In this document: positions 35,901 to 47,737 of the stretch, piece after piece
Numbering within the stretch: position 1 is the stretch's first letter
Layout: every line of letters begins with the position of its first letter
NCBI RefSeq assembly: GCF_000002985.6
Contig: NC_003282.8
Span: 4,278,001-4,342,000 of the forward strand
Origin: Caenorhabditis elegans
Taxonomy: Eukaryota; Nematoda; Chromadorea; Rhabditida; Rhabditidae
DNA length: 64,000 nucleotides
Direction of reading: 5' to 3'
Notes under the pieces: model-generated
Database searches by the model: none
What the model saw: only the letters and a program-made list of their open reading frames with translations
What the model was told of the DNA's origin: nothing
Made by a program: the position numbers and the translations under genes

Positions 35901-38613
35901 AGATACGCTAAAAAACACGCGACGCGTAACATCGGAGCATCGTTGTTTCGTTTTTCATCGAGAAAACCACAGTTGGCACGGTGCCAGATCCTGAAAACGT
36001 AGATCTTGTTTTTGAACAGATCTTGAAAACGTGGTTCCATCTGTAAATAGTGAAATTTTCCAAAAAAAATTAAAATTTTCCAGGCGCGAGAAGAACGTCG
36101 CATCCAGCAAGCCGAAGAGATGTTCCGCCGCCAAGAAGAGGAAGGAAAGCGTAAAGAAGCACGACGTCGCTCGAAATCTGTGACTCCTGGTGTGTTGGAA
36201 GCCGCCGGCACCGCGGCTCGAGAAGATGCTCCAGAAGCATCGATTCCTGTACCAGCACCATCACCACCGGCTTCACGTCGATCTGTGAGCCGAACAACTC
36301 AGCCGAGCACTTCAAGCTTTGCGACGCCTACGGAGCCTCCGGCGAAAAATAAGAGAAGTGAGGGATTTTTAATCGAAAATTCATCTAATTTTTGATTTTT
36401 AATCGAAAATTCATCTAATTTTTGATTTTTAATCGAAAATTCAGCTAATTTTTGATTTTTAATCGAAAATTCATCTAATTTTCGAAATTTTTTCAGTGCG
36501 AAGCGTCGTTCCACCGAAATCCGAGCCAGCTTCATCGGCGAAACGTGTGCGAGCAACTACTGTGGCCACACCGAAAGCCACCACCGCCAATGATTCCAGA
36601 AAACGAACAGCCTCCGCTACTGGGAAGACTCCTGTCGCGAAACGCTCGAAGAATGTTGCTCCGACATCATTCGCGCTCGCGCTCATTGAGAAGGAGCTCC
36701 GCGAGCAGGCCCGCAACTCGACGGTTTTGGAGATGATTTTGCCGGATTATATAATGAATGAAGAACGAAGTGGGCTCCTCGCAGGGCAGTCGCCGGATTT
36801 CTCGGAAGTTCGAGCTCAGATTGAGGAGGAGAATCGGATGAAGGAGCGGTCCAGGAAGAGGGAGGCGAAGAAGAAGGCGGTGGAAAAGGAGAAGAAGGAG
36901 CACAGGAAGGAGCCTAAGAAGACCAACGAGCCTGGCCCAGCGCCGAAGTCTGAAAAGGCTGTGGAAAAGGCTGTAGAAAAAGTGGAAAAGAAGCCGAAAT
37001 CTCCGCAAAAGCCGCCTGCAAAGCCTACTGCTCAAAACCCGCCGCTCAAAAAAACCGAAGAAGTTGATGGAATCGAGCGAGAAGCGTCTGAATCATCGTC
37101 GAAAGAGTCGTCGGTGGCGCCCGAGGAGAAGAAGAATCCGAAGAAGATCACATTTGCCGAGTACAATAGTCGTAGATCACAGAAGCGTGAAGCTGGCGAG
37201 TGCTCGACGCCACCGGCAGTGACTCGACGTGGATTTATTCCGAGTACGGAAGGCGAGGATTTGGTGAATGTTGAGGTGCGGACGGAATTTTTTTTGGAGA
37301 TTTGGAGCTTGGAAATGTGAAAATGTCGATTTACGGTGAACTACGCAAGATTCTGCACGATTATCCTCATTTTCTACTGTTTTTTCCTTTTAAAATAACC
37401 AAAAATTCATCGATTTTGGTTGAAAACCCCCAAGATTACTAGAAAAAGGCTATTTTAAATGGAAAATGCAGTAAAAATGAGGAAAATCGTGCAGAATCCT
37501 GAGTAGTTCTGCGTAAATCGACGGATTTTCTTCATTTTTTTACTGAATTTTCCATTTAAAATTGATTATTTCTAGTATTTTCTTCGTAATTATCAAGTTT
37601 CCCACCGAAAATTCATCGATTTTTGTGGAAAAAACCCCAAAATTACTCGAAAAAGGCTATTTTAAATGGAAAATTCATTAAAAATGAGGAAAATCGTGCA
37701 GAATCCTGAGTAGTTCTGCTTAAATCGACATGAGAGCATTAAAAAATTGTTTTCAGCATTTATGTCGAATTACGGTGAACTACGCAAGATTCTGCAGGAT
37801 TTTCCTCAATTTTTACTACATTTTCCATTGAAAATTACTAATTTCTAGTATTTTCTCTGTAATTATCAAGTTTCCCACCAAAAATTCATTGAAAAACCCC
37901 AAAATTATTTGAAAAAGGCTATTTTAAACGGTAAATGCAGTAAAAATGAGGAAAATCGTGCAGAATCCTGAGTAGTTTTGCGTAAAACGACATGAGAGCC
38001 AAAAAATGGACCAAAAAGCAAAAAAATTTGGAATTTCTCCAAAAAACACTTTAGAAAACCAAAAAAAAAGAAGAGAACCGCGCGGCAGGTTTGCAATTCG
38101 ACGCCCCGCCCCTTCTGAATTTTTCATAGATTTCTTTTCCAGCTCTCGGCGATCCCACTCGACGATCATCCCTCATCATCCAACACGGCCCCCACCACGA
38201 CAATTGCTCCATCCGTCGGTGGTGCTCCAAAACCCACAAGCGTCGTCGTCAAATCTCCGAGCACACGTTCTCGAACTCGTGGAGCCGCTAGCGAAAGTGC
38301 CGACGATGCTCCAGCTGAGCACAGTATGTCGCTTCAGGACCGAGTTTTTTCAATGTTCGGATCGACAGTTGATGCTCCAGCTCCACCACCACCACCAGCG
38401 AGTGGTGAGTTTTTTGAAGAAGCAATTTTTCCATGCGGCACAGAAAAATAGGCGTGGTCTCAATCGAAACCACGCCCATTTTTCCGTGCCGCACGGAAAA
38501 ATAGGCGTGATCTCTGTTTTCCCGCTCAAAAATCTTAAAATCCCCTTAAAAACCCTCAATTTTTTTCAGCTGAAACAAACTCGAGACGAAGCCGTTCAAC
38601 CCGTTGGAATTAG
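29946..38613 (+). CDS. set-9: SET-9: PHD finger and SET domain chromatin protein (MLL5/SETD5-like)
   Basis: Nine phase-consistent exons (29946-30051, 30102-30469, 30562-30893, 31809-32712, 33679-35481, 36084-36357, 36497-37275, 38143-38404, 38570-38613) encode 1623 residues. The N-terminal half is low-complexity and Gln/Pro/Ala-rich. A PHD finger lies near residues 785-835 (MRCHCGMDHGDGD, IECEGCKTWQHMAC, YKCEMCLP). A SET domain lies near 905-1080 (RRSCVPNC). A long Glu/Arg/Lys coiled coil and a basic tail (SRRSRSTRWN) follow. In C. elegans, SET-9 and its near-identical paralogue SET-26 bind H3K4me3 through the PHD finger and affect germline function and lifespan. The SET core resembles MLL5, which lacks clear methyltransferase activity: the catalytic Tyr region reads PFDADW. 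The identification rests on domains and the remembered length; set-26 is the only alternative. Confidence 0.9.
30950..31728. repeat. Large palindrome in set-9 intron 3
   Basis: Two arms of about 380 bp are near-perfect reverse complements. The left starts CTGTGGGGAAATTGC and the right ends GCAATTTCCACAC. They meet around 31320 at a spacer containing GATTTACGCCTGAAATT. The element fills most of the 30894-31808 intron. It has no coding capacity and resembles foldback or palindromic DNA elements common in this genome. Its transcript would form a very long hairpin in the pre-mRNA. Confidence 0.85.
32713..33678. repeat. Diverged tandem repeats in set-9 intron 4
   Basis: The intron is built from irregular copies of a block containing 'TCGAGAAAAATGGCCTAATTTTAG', 'ATTTTGGCCAGTTTTGCGGCC' and 'TTAAGGTCTATACGCTC', some of them inverted. 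No exon is visible inside. Confidence 0.6.
35717..36041. repeat. Palindrome in set-9 intron 5
   Basis: Two arms of about 150 bp are reverse complements. The left contains CACCACGTTTTCAAGAT and GATCTGGCATCGTGCCAACTG; the right mirrors them as CAGTTGGCACGGTGCCAGATC and ATCTTGAAAACGTGG. The centre is near 35890. It is a non-coding foldback element. Confidence 0.8.
36365..36484. repeat. 30-bp tandem repeat, four copies, in set-9 intron 6
   Basis: GATTTTTAATCGAAAATTCATCTAATTTTT is repeated four times with one base changed in the third copy (AGCTAATT). It nearly fills the small intron between exons 36084-36357 and 36497-37275. Confidence 0.85.
37276..38142. repeat. Repeats in set-9 intron 7
   Basis: The intron contains two to three copies, some inverted, of a block with 'TACGCAAGATTCTGCACGATT' and 'GAAAATCGTGCAGAATCCTGAGTAG'. 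The copies could pair with each other as long stems. No exon is visible. Confidence 0.6.
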
Positions 38614-39452
38614 CAAGGAATCTGCGAAAACCTTGAAGAATAAAATTGTCCCATATCTCTTTCTATCTCGATTCGAGCCCCCAATGCTTTCTCATAATTG
38701 TTTTTTTGTTGTGGATTTTCAACTCTTTTGCCACTTTTTCCCCTTTTTTCTCTAAAAATCTCAAAAGTTATTCGTTCGTCAAACTGTTTTATAGGTCAGG
38801 TACCTTTTTTTTGCCGTTTTCAAAATCCACGATATGGAGATTTCATGGAATTTTTAAAAGATCTCTCTTTATCACCACTAAAAAACCTCTATTTTCACTT
38901 GTTCTTTTTTTCATTTCTTTTTTCTTTTTATTCCCCCCTGCACCGCAATTTATTGAACTGGTAGTACAGTACCACTCCTCCCCACAACGCCCACACACCG
39001 CATACAGTAATCCTTCACTTTTTCTTCTAGAAAAAAAAACTGCTGCATTTCCCTAAATATTTGTTTTTTGTGTTCTCTCTCTCTGTATCTCTTTTTTTTG
39101 TCTCGAAATATTATTAATTATCATATTACGATATATCCCCCCCCCCCCCCCGTATCTCTAGCGTTACGCTTTTATGATAATCTCACCAAGTGTTTCTTCT
39201 TTTTTTTTGTTGGGGAATAAAAACTGCTGAATTCAGCTGAAATTTAAAAATTATTGAAAAAAAAATTAAATTTTCAAACGTGACCCCCCCGCTAGCACTA
39301 GGAAAATAGCCTCAACGCGTGGCAAAAACATGGCAAAACAAAAAAAACCAAAAAATCGATTTTACGAGAAATTGCGAAAAATTGAATTATTTCTGACTTT
39401 TCTCAATTGCCTACTGCACACACACACGCAGTCATACACACAGTATTGAACA
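38614..39452. other. set-9 3' region and spacer with a C15 tract
   Basis: The 840 bp between the set-9 stop and the next ATG are pyrimidine-rich. They hold a run of about fifteen C at 39137-39151 and an AATAAA at about 39216. On the minus strand the C run is a G15 tract able to form a G-quadruplex. No gene is seen in it. Confidence 0.6.
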
Positions 39453-42400
39453 ATGAATGTCGATAATTTCGGATGGGAAAGCAGCCTTTCAGTCGTTGCA
39501 AATGAACAGACACGCACCGCCCGTCCACGTCATCATCACGGAAATTCGGTGCCGACACTGCTTCGACCGGTTTTTATGAATGCCGTCGAAGTTGGATACT
39601 CGTGAGTTTTTCCTGGAAAAATCGCTAAAAAAAGGGGAAAAATCGATAATTTCGCAATATTGGAAAAATCGATTATTTCGCATAATAGGGTTTAGCGGCG
39701 CCACTGGAAAAATCGATATTTTGAGTAAAAATCGATACGGCGGCCACGTAGCGGAATTATCGATTTTTTAAAGTGTGCTGATTGAAAATCAATAAAATCG
39801 TGCAAATTTCTTACAGATAATCGATTATTTCGCAATACCGGAAAAATCGATTATTTCGCAATATCGTAAAAATCGATAATTTCGCAATATTTTGAAAACT
39901 CGATAAATTTGCAATATTGCAATACAGCGCGACTGAAAAATCGATATTTTGAGTAAAAATCAATACTTTCGCGGCGGCGGCCACGTAGCGGAAATATCGA
40001 TTTTTGAAAGTGTGCTTCTTGAAAATCAATAAAATCGCCCTTCGAGAAAATCGATCGATTTTTCCGCAATATCGGAAAAATCGATATTTTGAGTAAAAAA
40101 TAATACTTTTGGCGGCGGCCATGTAGCGGGATTATCGATTTTTTGAAGTGTGCTTGAAAGTCAATAAATCTATTTAAATCGCCCAAATTTCGTCCAGAAA
40201 ATCGATTATTTCGCAATACCGAACAAAAATCGATTATTTCGCAATACCCGAAATATCGACGATTTCGCAATATTTCGAAAAAAATGATTATTTCGCAATA
40301 CAGCGGCTGGAAAAATCGATAATTTTAATAAAAATCAATACTTCGAAAAATTGTGCGAATTATCGATTTTTGAGCAGTTTTCTCCGAAATTCGATGATTA
40401 ACTGCTGAAAATTCGATAAAATTGTAGCGCGCTACCGAATTCGTTTTAGAAAATCGGTAATTTCTCGAATTTTGGAAAAATCGATAGTTTCGCAATAATC
40501 GATTAATTGGAAAATTGAGAGAATTATCGATTTTTAAGCAGTTTTCTCTGAATTTTTCTTTTTCAAGGATTATATGCAAGAAAATCGATAAACTGGCTAA
40601 GCCTGGCCGCATTTAATTCAGAAAATCGATAATTTCGCAATATAAAAAATCGATTTTTTATATTTGGAAAATCGATTATTTCCAGAAAATCAATAATTTC
40701 GCAATATTTCAGTTACGCACATTGCGACCGTGACAAGAAGCTAAACGTCCGCGGTGTCACCATTGCCCTATGGCATTTCATCTGTCGTGGACATCAAGCG
40801 ATCGCTCTTCTTCCGTATTGCTTTAAGAATTATGCGGAAAAATCGTCGAGATACTCGGAGCTCATGATGCTTTATCGTCTCAATTTGATCGAGTTTACAC
40901 CGGGTTACGGTAGCGAGAAGTACACCGAAGTCAATCGTATTATGGTTAATCGGGCCTATGAGACTGGTGGATGCCTTGTCGCAAGATCACAGATGCAGGG
41001 AATCACTGATAACAAATCGCATTTGATCGATGTCGTTGAGCAAAGGTGATTATTGATTTTTTTGAAGGCGTGGCGGAGGAAAATCGATAGTTTCGCAATA
41101 TTGATTGTTTAGAAAAATCGATAATTACCATCGATTTCTTTGAAAAGCTTGATTATTGGTCTCGCAGGGAATACCGAATTTCTGAGTAGTCTCGCGCTCC
41201 ATTGACAATCGCCTGCCGGACAACGCGTGGGAAAGTCGTGTACTTCACACGAACAAATACATTTAGTTTTACAACTAAAACCGAGCCGCGACACGCAACG
41301 CGCCGTAAATCTCTCCCATATATGGCCGAACCAAAATGGCCTAGTTCGGCAAAAACTCTTCCATTTCAATTTATGAGGGAAGCCAGAAATCCGTGTTCCT
41401 CATGAATTGAAATGGAAGAGTTTTTGCCGAACTAGGCCATTTTGGCTATCTGGGGTAGATTTACGGCGCGTTCCGTGTCGCGTTGCGGCTCGGTTTTAGC
41501 TGTAAAACTAAATGCACTTGTCCGTGTGGAGTACACGGCTTTTCCACGCGTTGTCCGGCAGGCGATTGTCAATGGAGCGCAAAAAATTCAATGGGAAGGC
41601 CAGAGCCCAAAGGGGAAAAATCGATAATTTCGCAATCCAGAAAAATCGATACTTCATCGATTTTCGTAAAAATCGATTATTTCTCGAATTTTTGAAAAAT
41701 CGATAATTTTTCGAATTTTAGAAAAAAATAGATTATTTCTCGAATTTTCGAAATAATCGATAATTTCAAAAGTTACCAGGAAAAAGTTGATGGCCGAGTT
41801 TTCCAAGTTTGTAGACCCCAAATCCGGCCATCTTAACTCAAAATTTGCAGACTCTTGATGCCAACGTTCAACGGAGACGACATCATGTTCCCGATTGACG
41901 GTCCACTCGGAAGAAATGGTCCATCGCTGGAGCAAACTCTCCAGTGTGATCAAGGCTTGTCGGATTGGAGATCGTGCTCGGAGCATCAGCTTCTGCTCTC
42001 CGACCAACGTCATTGGCTCGAGAAGTTGGCTCTTTTGGTGCCGGAGAAGGTCGTCTGGACGCGTATGGTTCAGATGATTCAGGGAGGTGGAATCGACGAG
42101 CAGATCGAGGGAGCAGGAGGCAACGATGGATTCTTTGATGAGTAGGTGTTCACAAGGATCCCGAGGATCCTTAAACATCCTAATTTCAGACCTCCATCTC
42201 CACCACTGGAGAATCCGTTCCATCGCCAAACTTGCACTGTTCCATCCAACACCAACATCCACAATGATCATGGTCCTGGCCAAGCACCTCCGGATCCATA
42301 CCAACCTCATGGTCATCCAGCCCATCACATTCCGAATCCCCATCAACTTCACCACCAGCACCGTCGCCGCTATTCTTCGCCAAGACGCTTCCACGGCAAC

Positions 42401-43811
42401 CATCAGCCGAGACGTAATCCATCGTCGACTCGTCTTGTGATTCGCTACGGATCCTCACCGCCTGAGGTGGTTGGTCGTGGTGGAGTGGATGGAGGTGGAC
42501 ATCAGCAGCAGCATCAGCATCAGCGTCGGACTTCGAAGCACTCGGCGACTACGGATTCGGTTGAGTCGACTGCTAGTACACAGTCGGGAGAGAGAACTGA
42601 GGTTGGTGAAGGCGAATGCCTAGCATAGGCAGGCAATCAGACTTCAGGCACGTAGGTAGACTGGTAGGCATGGAGTAGGCGCGTAGGTATACATTCAGGC
42701 ATAGGCTGGAACATCTAGGGTGCCTGCGTGCCAGCCTGATTCTAGCCAACAAGCCTACCGGTTTCCCAGCTCGAATCCCAGAACCCGTGAGATGTCGGGC
42801 GCTGTAAAACACATCCCTTTCTCAGCACCCGACATCTACTGGCTTCTGCTAATAGCTCATTCTGCGAGCCGGAACCCTGCAAGTGTCGGTAGGCATGGTG
42901 TAGGCGAGTAGATTTCCAGGGCCTGAAGAGTGAAGGAAGGCGGGGGGAGCCTAGGCCCTAGGGCTCCTCTAGGCCCTAGAGCCTAGGATAGGCAGGCAAA
43001 CTTAGGTATGGCTTGGGCGCGTAGGTGCACAGGCAGGCATAAGCTGGCTCACTTAGTGTGCCTGCCTTTCAAAGTGCCTGCCTGCCTAATGTCGTCTCTT
43101 GGCCTACAAGCCTACCGGCTTCCCTGAGCTATATATTAGATTTCCTGGTTTCTACCAGAACTCGTGAGATGTCGGGCGCTGTAAAACATATCCCTTTCTC
43201 AGCACCCGACATCTACCGACTTCTGCTAATAGCTCATTCTGCGTAGCGGAATGAGCTAATGAGCATTGACTCAAATTTCACGATTTCAGAGCTCCACTCA
43301 ATCCATAGAAGCCGACGAGGATATTGCTCGCGAGCTCGACGCTCAACTCATTGAAGAAGCCCGCCGTGAGACTGAAAAACGTGTGAAAGAAGAGGCGGAC
43401 CAGAGAAAGAAGGACGAGTTGCTCGCCAAATTGTCGCAGATTTTTGGATACGCAAAGGTAGGTGTCGTAGATCAGGATCTCCCGAATTCCTGTTTTTTAT
43501 TTTTTTTTCAGTCGATTCGTGTCATGAAGAAGTACCCAAAGATGTTGACCCTCTCACTTCTTGTCGAAAAATGCATGCAAGAGAGTGATGAAGCCGGAGA
43601 TGGAGGAGAGTTTTCGGATGTTTGGGCTTGTGTCGCCGAGGAGATTCGGGCTCTGCCGACTCCGACTCCGACTCTGACTCCGACTCCGGAGCTCGTTGAG
43701 GATTTGATTGACTTTTCCGATGAACCATTGATCCCGTCTGTTGAGATGAGCGGCCGCCGTGAACAGGAGACGAGAAATAAGGAATCGATACTCGTGGATT
43801 TAATGTTTTGA
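39453..43811 (+). CDS. Zc3h12a/Regnase-type NYN domain protein with degenerate active site
   Basis: Six phase-consistent exons (39453-39601, 40713-41045, 41851-42141, 42190-42601, 43290-43457, 43512-43811) encode 550 residues. Residues about 38-165 follow the N4BP1/YacP-like nuclease fold of Regnase: LLRPVFMNAVEVGYS, LWHFICRGHQAIALLP, IEFTPGYGS and, best conserved, RLLMPTFNGDDIMFPIDGPLG. The metal-binding Asp of the 'VIDGSNVA' strand reads 'FMNAVEVG', and the later 'SNDNYRD' aspartates read 'ARSQMQG', so RNase activity is unlikely. No CCCH zinc finger is seen. A His/Pro/Gln-rich linker, a charged helical segment (LDAQLIEEARRETEKRVKEE) and a 'PTPTPTLTPTP' tract follow. It probably retains an RNA- or partner-binding role; the role is inferred. 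Confidence 0.8.
39602..40712. repeat. AAAATCGATAATTTCGCAATAT-type repeats in intron 1
   Basis: The 1.1-kb first intron of the NYN gene is filled with dozens of copies of 'AAATCGAT(A/T)ATTTCGCAATA' interspersed with 'GGCGGCCACGTAGCGGAAT'. The same motif continues in intron 2. No exon is visible. Confidence 0.75.
41190..41582. repeat. Palindrome in NYN-gene intron 2
   Basis: Arms of about 185 bp are inverted copies. The left contains GCGCTCCATTGACAATCGCC and the right ends GGCGATTGTCAATGGAGCGC. The centre lies near 41390, between TTTCAATTTATGAGG and CCTCATGAATTGAAA. It is a non-coding foldback element with TIR-like outer ends. Confidence 0.85.
42602..43289. repeat. Intron 4 of the NYN gene: hairpin pair and TAGGCAGGC tracts
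   Basis: Two nearly identical units of about 80 bp (42788-42868 and 43163-43244) each contain AGATGTCGGG and, about 30 bases later, CCCGACATCT, so each can fold into a 10-bp stem. Between and around them are TAGGCAGG/GCCTGCC simple repeats related to those at 19858-20615. Confidence 0.75.
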
Positions 43812-46330
43812 ATTATTGACTTTTTTTGTGTCTAGAGAATAATTGGATTTTATTTGTGTATTTGTGAAATGTAAATGTATTGGGTTTTGATCGATTATTT
43901 ATGATAAACTTTATGAAGTGACTGGTGCTTTTTGTTTGAGGGTATTGACTGATGATCACAATACTTAAACCAACATTTGTTCGCTTTAAGTACATCTTGA
44001 AACGGTAGAAACTTGTTGGATTCCAGAGGTTTATTACTTTTTTACTATTATAGTTTCCATGACTTTCAGGAACTGAAGAAGAGATTTTTTCAAAAAACTG
44101 CTCTATTGAAGATGTAATTTGTTATACTTTAATTGCAATTTGAAACAGTAAAAGTTGCAAATTTTTTAACTCTTGAAATCAAATGTTCCTGACAGTTTCC
44201 GAATGAGAAGGATCAATTAAAACTCAATTAGCTTTATTAGCTTTGACTAAAATTTGAAACGGTAGAATTTTAAAATAGTAAATTTTTGTCCAAACCAGAT
44301 TTTTTTTCAATCGCTGCAGCATGAAAAAGAAATGTTTGCCAACTTTGAATGCATTTTAAAAGTTGCAAATTTTTCAACTCTTGAAATTAATTGATTTTGA
44401 CTGTTTCCGAGCTAGCTGAATGCGAAAATTAACCGCAATAAACTTTGTTAGCTTTGACTAACGTTTAAGTAGAATTTAAAAAAAAATTAAATCTTCGTTC
44501 AAGGCAAATTTGGTTCTCTTCTAACTGATTAAATTCGTTTAATTTTGCAATTTTAAATTCAGCAAACTTAGAAAACTGCTGAAAATTTACAACGATTTTA
44601 ATACTTTTTTCGTTGTAATTACTAAAATTTTCGCTGTAACTTGCTGTTTGTTGAACTTGCAGTATTGAGAGATATTGAAAATTTGAATATGAAAACCTAA
44701 GTTTGTTAGCTTTGAAAGCATCCTGAAATGGTACAATTTTGGAGTTCAAAGCTCAAAGTTTGTTTATTGGAGTTAAATTTTATCTTTTTTTATCTCAAGA
44801 ACATTTTATATTGTATTTCTCTTTGATTTGATTATACGATTACAACTAGATAAATAAACAAATATAAAGATTTTATTTGTTCTACAACATCAGTGTTCAT
44901 GGCTTACAAATACAGTATTACGGAAGATATAATTTAGTATACTATAAATGCTGAAACAGTAAAAGTTTTTCATTTTTTTCACTCTTGAAATGAATTGTTC
45001 TTGGCCATTCCCAATCTTCAATATATTGATTAAAATGCAATTATCGTTGTTACTTTTGAATAAAATTTGAAACGGTAGAATTTTAGAATATTAAATTTTC
45101 GTACAAGCCAAATTTGGCACTATTCGAGATTTTGTTTAATTTTGCAACTTTATTGGCTTCCAGCAAGCTTTGATTTTAATAATGAAGTATTTTGTTCTCT
45201 ACTGTGGTTTCACTAAAACAAAATCTTACATTAGGGAAAGAATCACAGAAAAAGTTTTCCATGTTTCACTCACAAATTATAGATATTCAATTTTCACAAC
45301 TGTCAGTCGGTAGTGATTATTCTAACGAGTAAATACACTTATTCAACTTACCAAAACTGATAGATTATCATAATAAAACCCTCCATAAATATTTAAGATT
45401 TTCCATAATTTCCAGTCAAAGTTTTGGCAAATTAGCAAAATAAATTTAAAAAAAACGAGCTTTTGAGGAAATCCACTTATTAAAACGCAAATATCTTTGG
45501 TAGCTTTGAATAAAATTTGAAACGGTAAAATTTTGAAATGTTGAATTTCCGTCTAAGCCAAATTTGGGCCTCTTCGAGATTTTGTTAAATTCGTTTGGTT
45601 TGCAACTTTGTGGGTTTGTAGATTTCATTACTTTTTCGTAGTAAATACTGAAATTTTTGCTATTACTTGTTGTTTGTTGTACCAGCAGTATTGACGGAAA
45701 CAAAGAGGGAACATTCGAATGGGAAAACCTAGCTTTGTCAGCTTTGAAAGCATCTTGAAACGGTAGAATTTTAGAATTTTAAGTTTTTGACGGGACGAAT
45801 TTGCCCATTTTTTAGATTTTGTTTAATTCTTTTAATTTTGCAACTTTATGGTCTTTCAGAAACTGTTGACAATTCGAAAAATGGAATCTTGATTACTTTT
45901 TTGAAGTAAATTCTGCTTTTTTTTTCAAGACGCTGTTACTTGTTTTTGTTGGAAATACAATATTTACGGAAATAGATTTGTTGAAAGCTTTTAAAAAACA
46001 GTAAATGAGTGACAAAAACTAAGAAATTGTCACTTTTTGGCAAACAAAAAAAATATTAAAACATTTTTGAAAAGTGTGTGATATTCGATCGTACTGAATG
46101 CATCCAATAGTTGTTCGTTTTGAGTACATATTGAAACGGTAAAATTTTGAAGTATATAGCTCGGATAATTTTGTTTGGCCTTTTATGGGCTTCCAGCAAG
46201 CTTTAATTTTAATATTGATTTTTTTTGCAAATTCAAACAAACTCAATTATTTTGTTCTCTACTGTGGCTTCACTAAAACAAAATTGTACATTAGGTAGAA
46301 ATTCACAGATTTTCCACTGTTTCACTCATA
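43812..46330. other. AT-rich spacer with diverged tandem repeats
   Basis: From about 44050 to 46260 the DNA consists of old copies of a block a few hundred bases long. Its recurring parts are 'TTTGAAACGGTAGAATTTT', 'AAGCCAAATTTGG' and 'GAGATTTTGTTTAATT', seen near 44230, 44450, 45050, 45500, 45740 and 46130. No gene was recognised. Confidence 0.5.
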
Positions 46331-46699
46331 CAGTGCGTGCAACTTCTATTGCGCCCCTATTTTTTTCAAGTTTCAGTATTTTCCAAAATTTCCAAAACAG
46401 AAAAAATAAGACCTTATGATCATTTTTGTTCAGGAATAATACAATATTTATTTCAGAAATCTCATAAAACTAGGTATTTTATCAAAAATATGAAAAATTC
46501 GAGGGAGCGCTATAGAAGTTGCACGGTCGTTTTTACGATTTTTGACTTAGTAATGTTTGATATTTTTTGATAAAAATTTACGACAGGGGGTCTTTTGACA
46601 TTTAAAATCAAATGGCATTCGCCATTTTTCGAAAAAAGTTTTGGAAAGTACTGAAACTCGAAAAAAAATAGGAGGGCGCTATAGAAGTTGCACGCACTG
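46331..46699. mobile_element. Tc1-like MITE with TA target duplication
   Basis: The element begins CAGTGCGTGCAACTTCTAT and ends with the reverse complement ATAGAAGTTGCACGCACTG. The terminal inverted repeats extend about 50 bp with few mismatches. A TA flanks both sides (46329-46330 and 46700-46701), the target used by Tc1/mariner transposases. There is no transposase inside the 369 bp, so it is non-autonomous. Confidence 0.85.
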
Positions 46700-46859
46700 T
46701 ATATTATAATCCAGCCGCTGACCGCGCCTACGGCGCGGCCAATGACTGGCAACATTTGAAATGTTTGACACAATCATTCAAAAATGTCTTATGAAAAAAT
46801 AATGAAACTTTCACATCTTCCCAAATGTTCCCGACTCTAAGCAAGAAACTATCAAAATA

Positions 46860-47727
46860 TCTTGACATTATCCTCACCAATTCCCAAGCCAATACATTTT
46901 CAAAAACTTAAAACGCAATTTTCCACCAAACTCCAATAATCCTACAATAATCCTACAGCACCCCAACAGTACCACTACAGTACCTTGACACTATTCCCTA
47001 CCAACTCCCGAGCCAGCACTTCTTGAAAACGTTTTAAACTCAAAATTTCCTAAACTACAGTAACCCTACCGTGTATCTACAGTACTCCTACAGTACTACT
47101 ACAGTACCTTGACATTATCCCCCAGCAACTCCCAACCCAAAACCTCTTCTGTAGACAAAAACTCAATTTTTCCCAGACTACAGTAACCCTACCGTATGCC
47201 TACAGTACTCCTACAGTACTACTACAGTACCTTGACATTATCCCCCAGCAACTCCCAACCCAATACCTCTTCTGTAGACAAAAACTCAATTTTTCCCAAA
47301 CTACAGTAACCCTACCGTATACCTACAGTTCTCCTACAATACTACTACAGTACCTTGACATTATCCCCCCCACCAACTCCCAACCCAATACCTCTTCTGT
47401 AGACAAAACCTCAATTTTTCCTAAACTACAGTAACCCTACCGTATACCTACAGTACTCCTACAGTACTACTACAGTACCTTGACATTATCCCCCCTACCC
47501 ACTCCCAACCCAATACCTCTTCTGTAGACAAAAACCCAATTTTTCCCAAACTACAGTAACCCTACCGTATACCTACAGTACTCCTACAGTACTACTACAG
47601 TACCTTGACATTATCCCTCACCAACTCTTAACCCAATATCTCTTCCAACTACAGAAAAGAGAGTTGAAAGATCAAAGATCAAACTACAAACTACAAACGG
47701 ACGGAAGGACACGCGCTTTATATATAG
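46860..47727 (-). repeat. 123-bp tandem repeat array, right (inverted) member
   Basis: Five to six units of about 122 bp, each with CTACAGTAACCCTACCGTATACCTACAG and CCCAACCCAATACCTCTTCTGTAGAC, are the reverse complement of the array at 27581-28060. They share the head sequence ending GGACACGCGCTTTATATA. The outermost units (46860-47050) are more diverged. About ten bases separate the head from the right 220-bp direct repeat. Confidence 0.9.
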
Positions 47728-47737
47728 TAAATAAATG

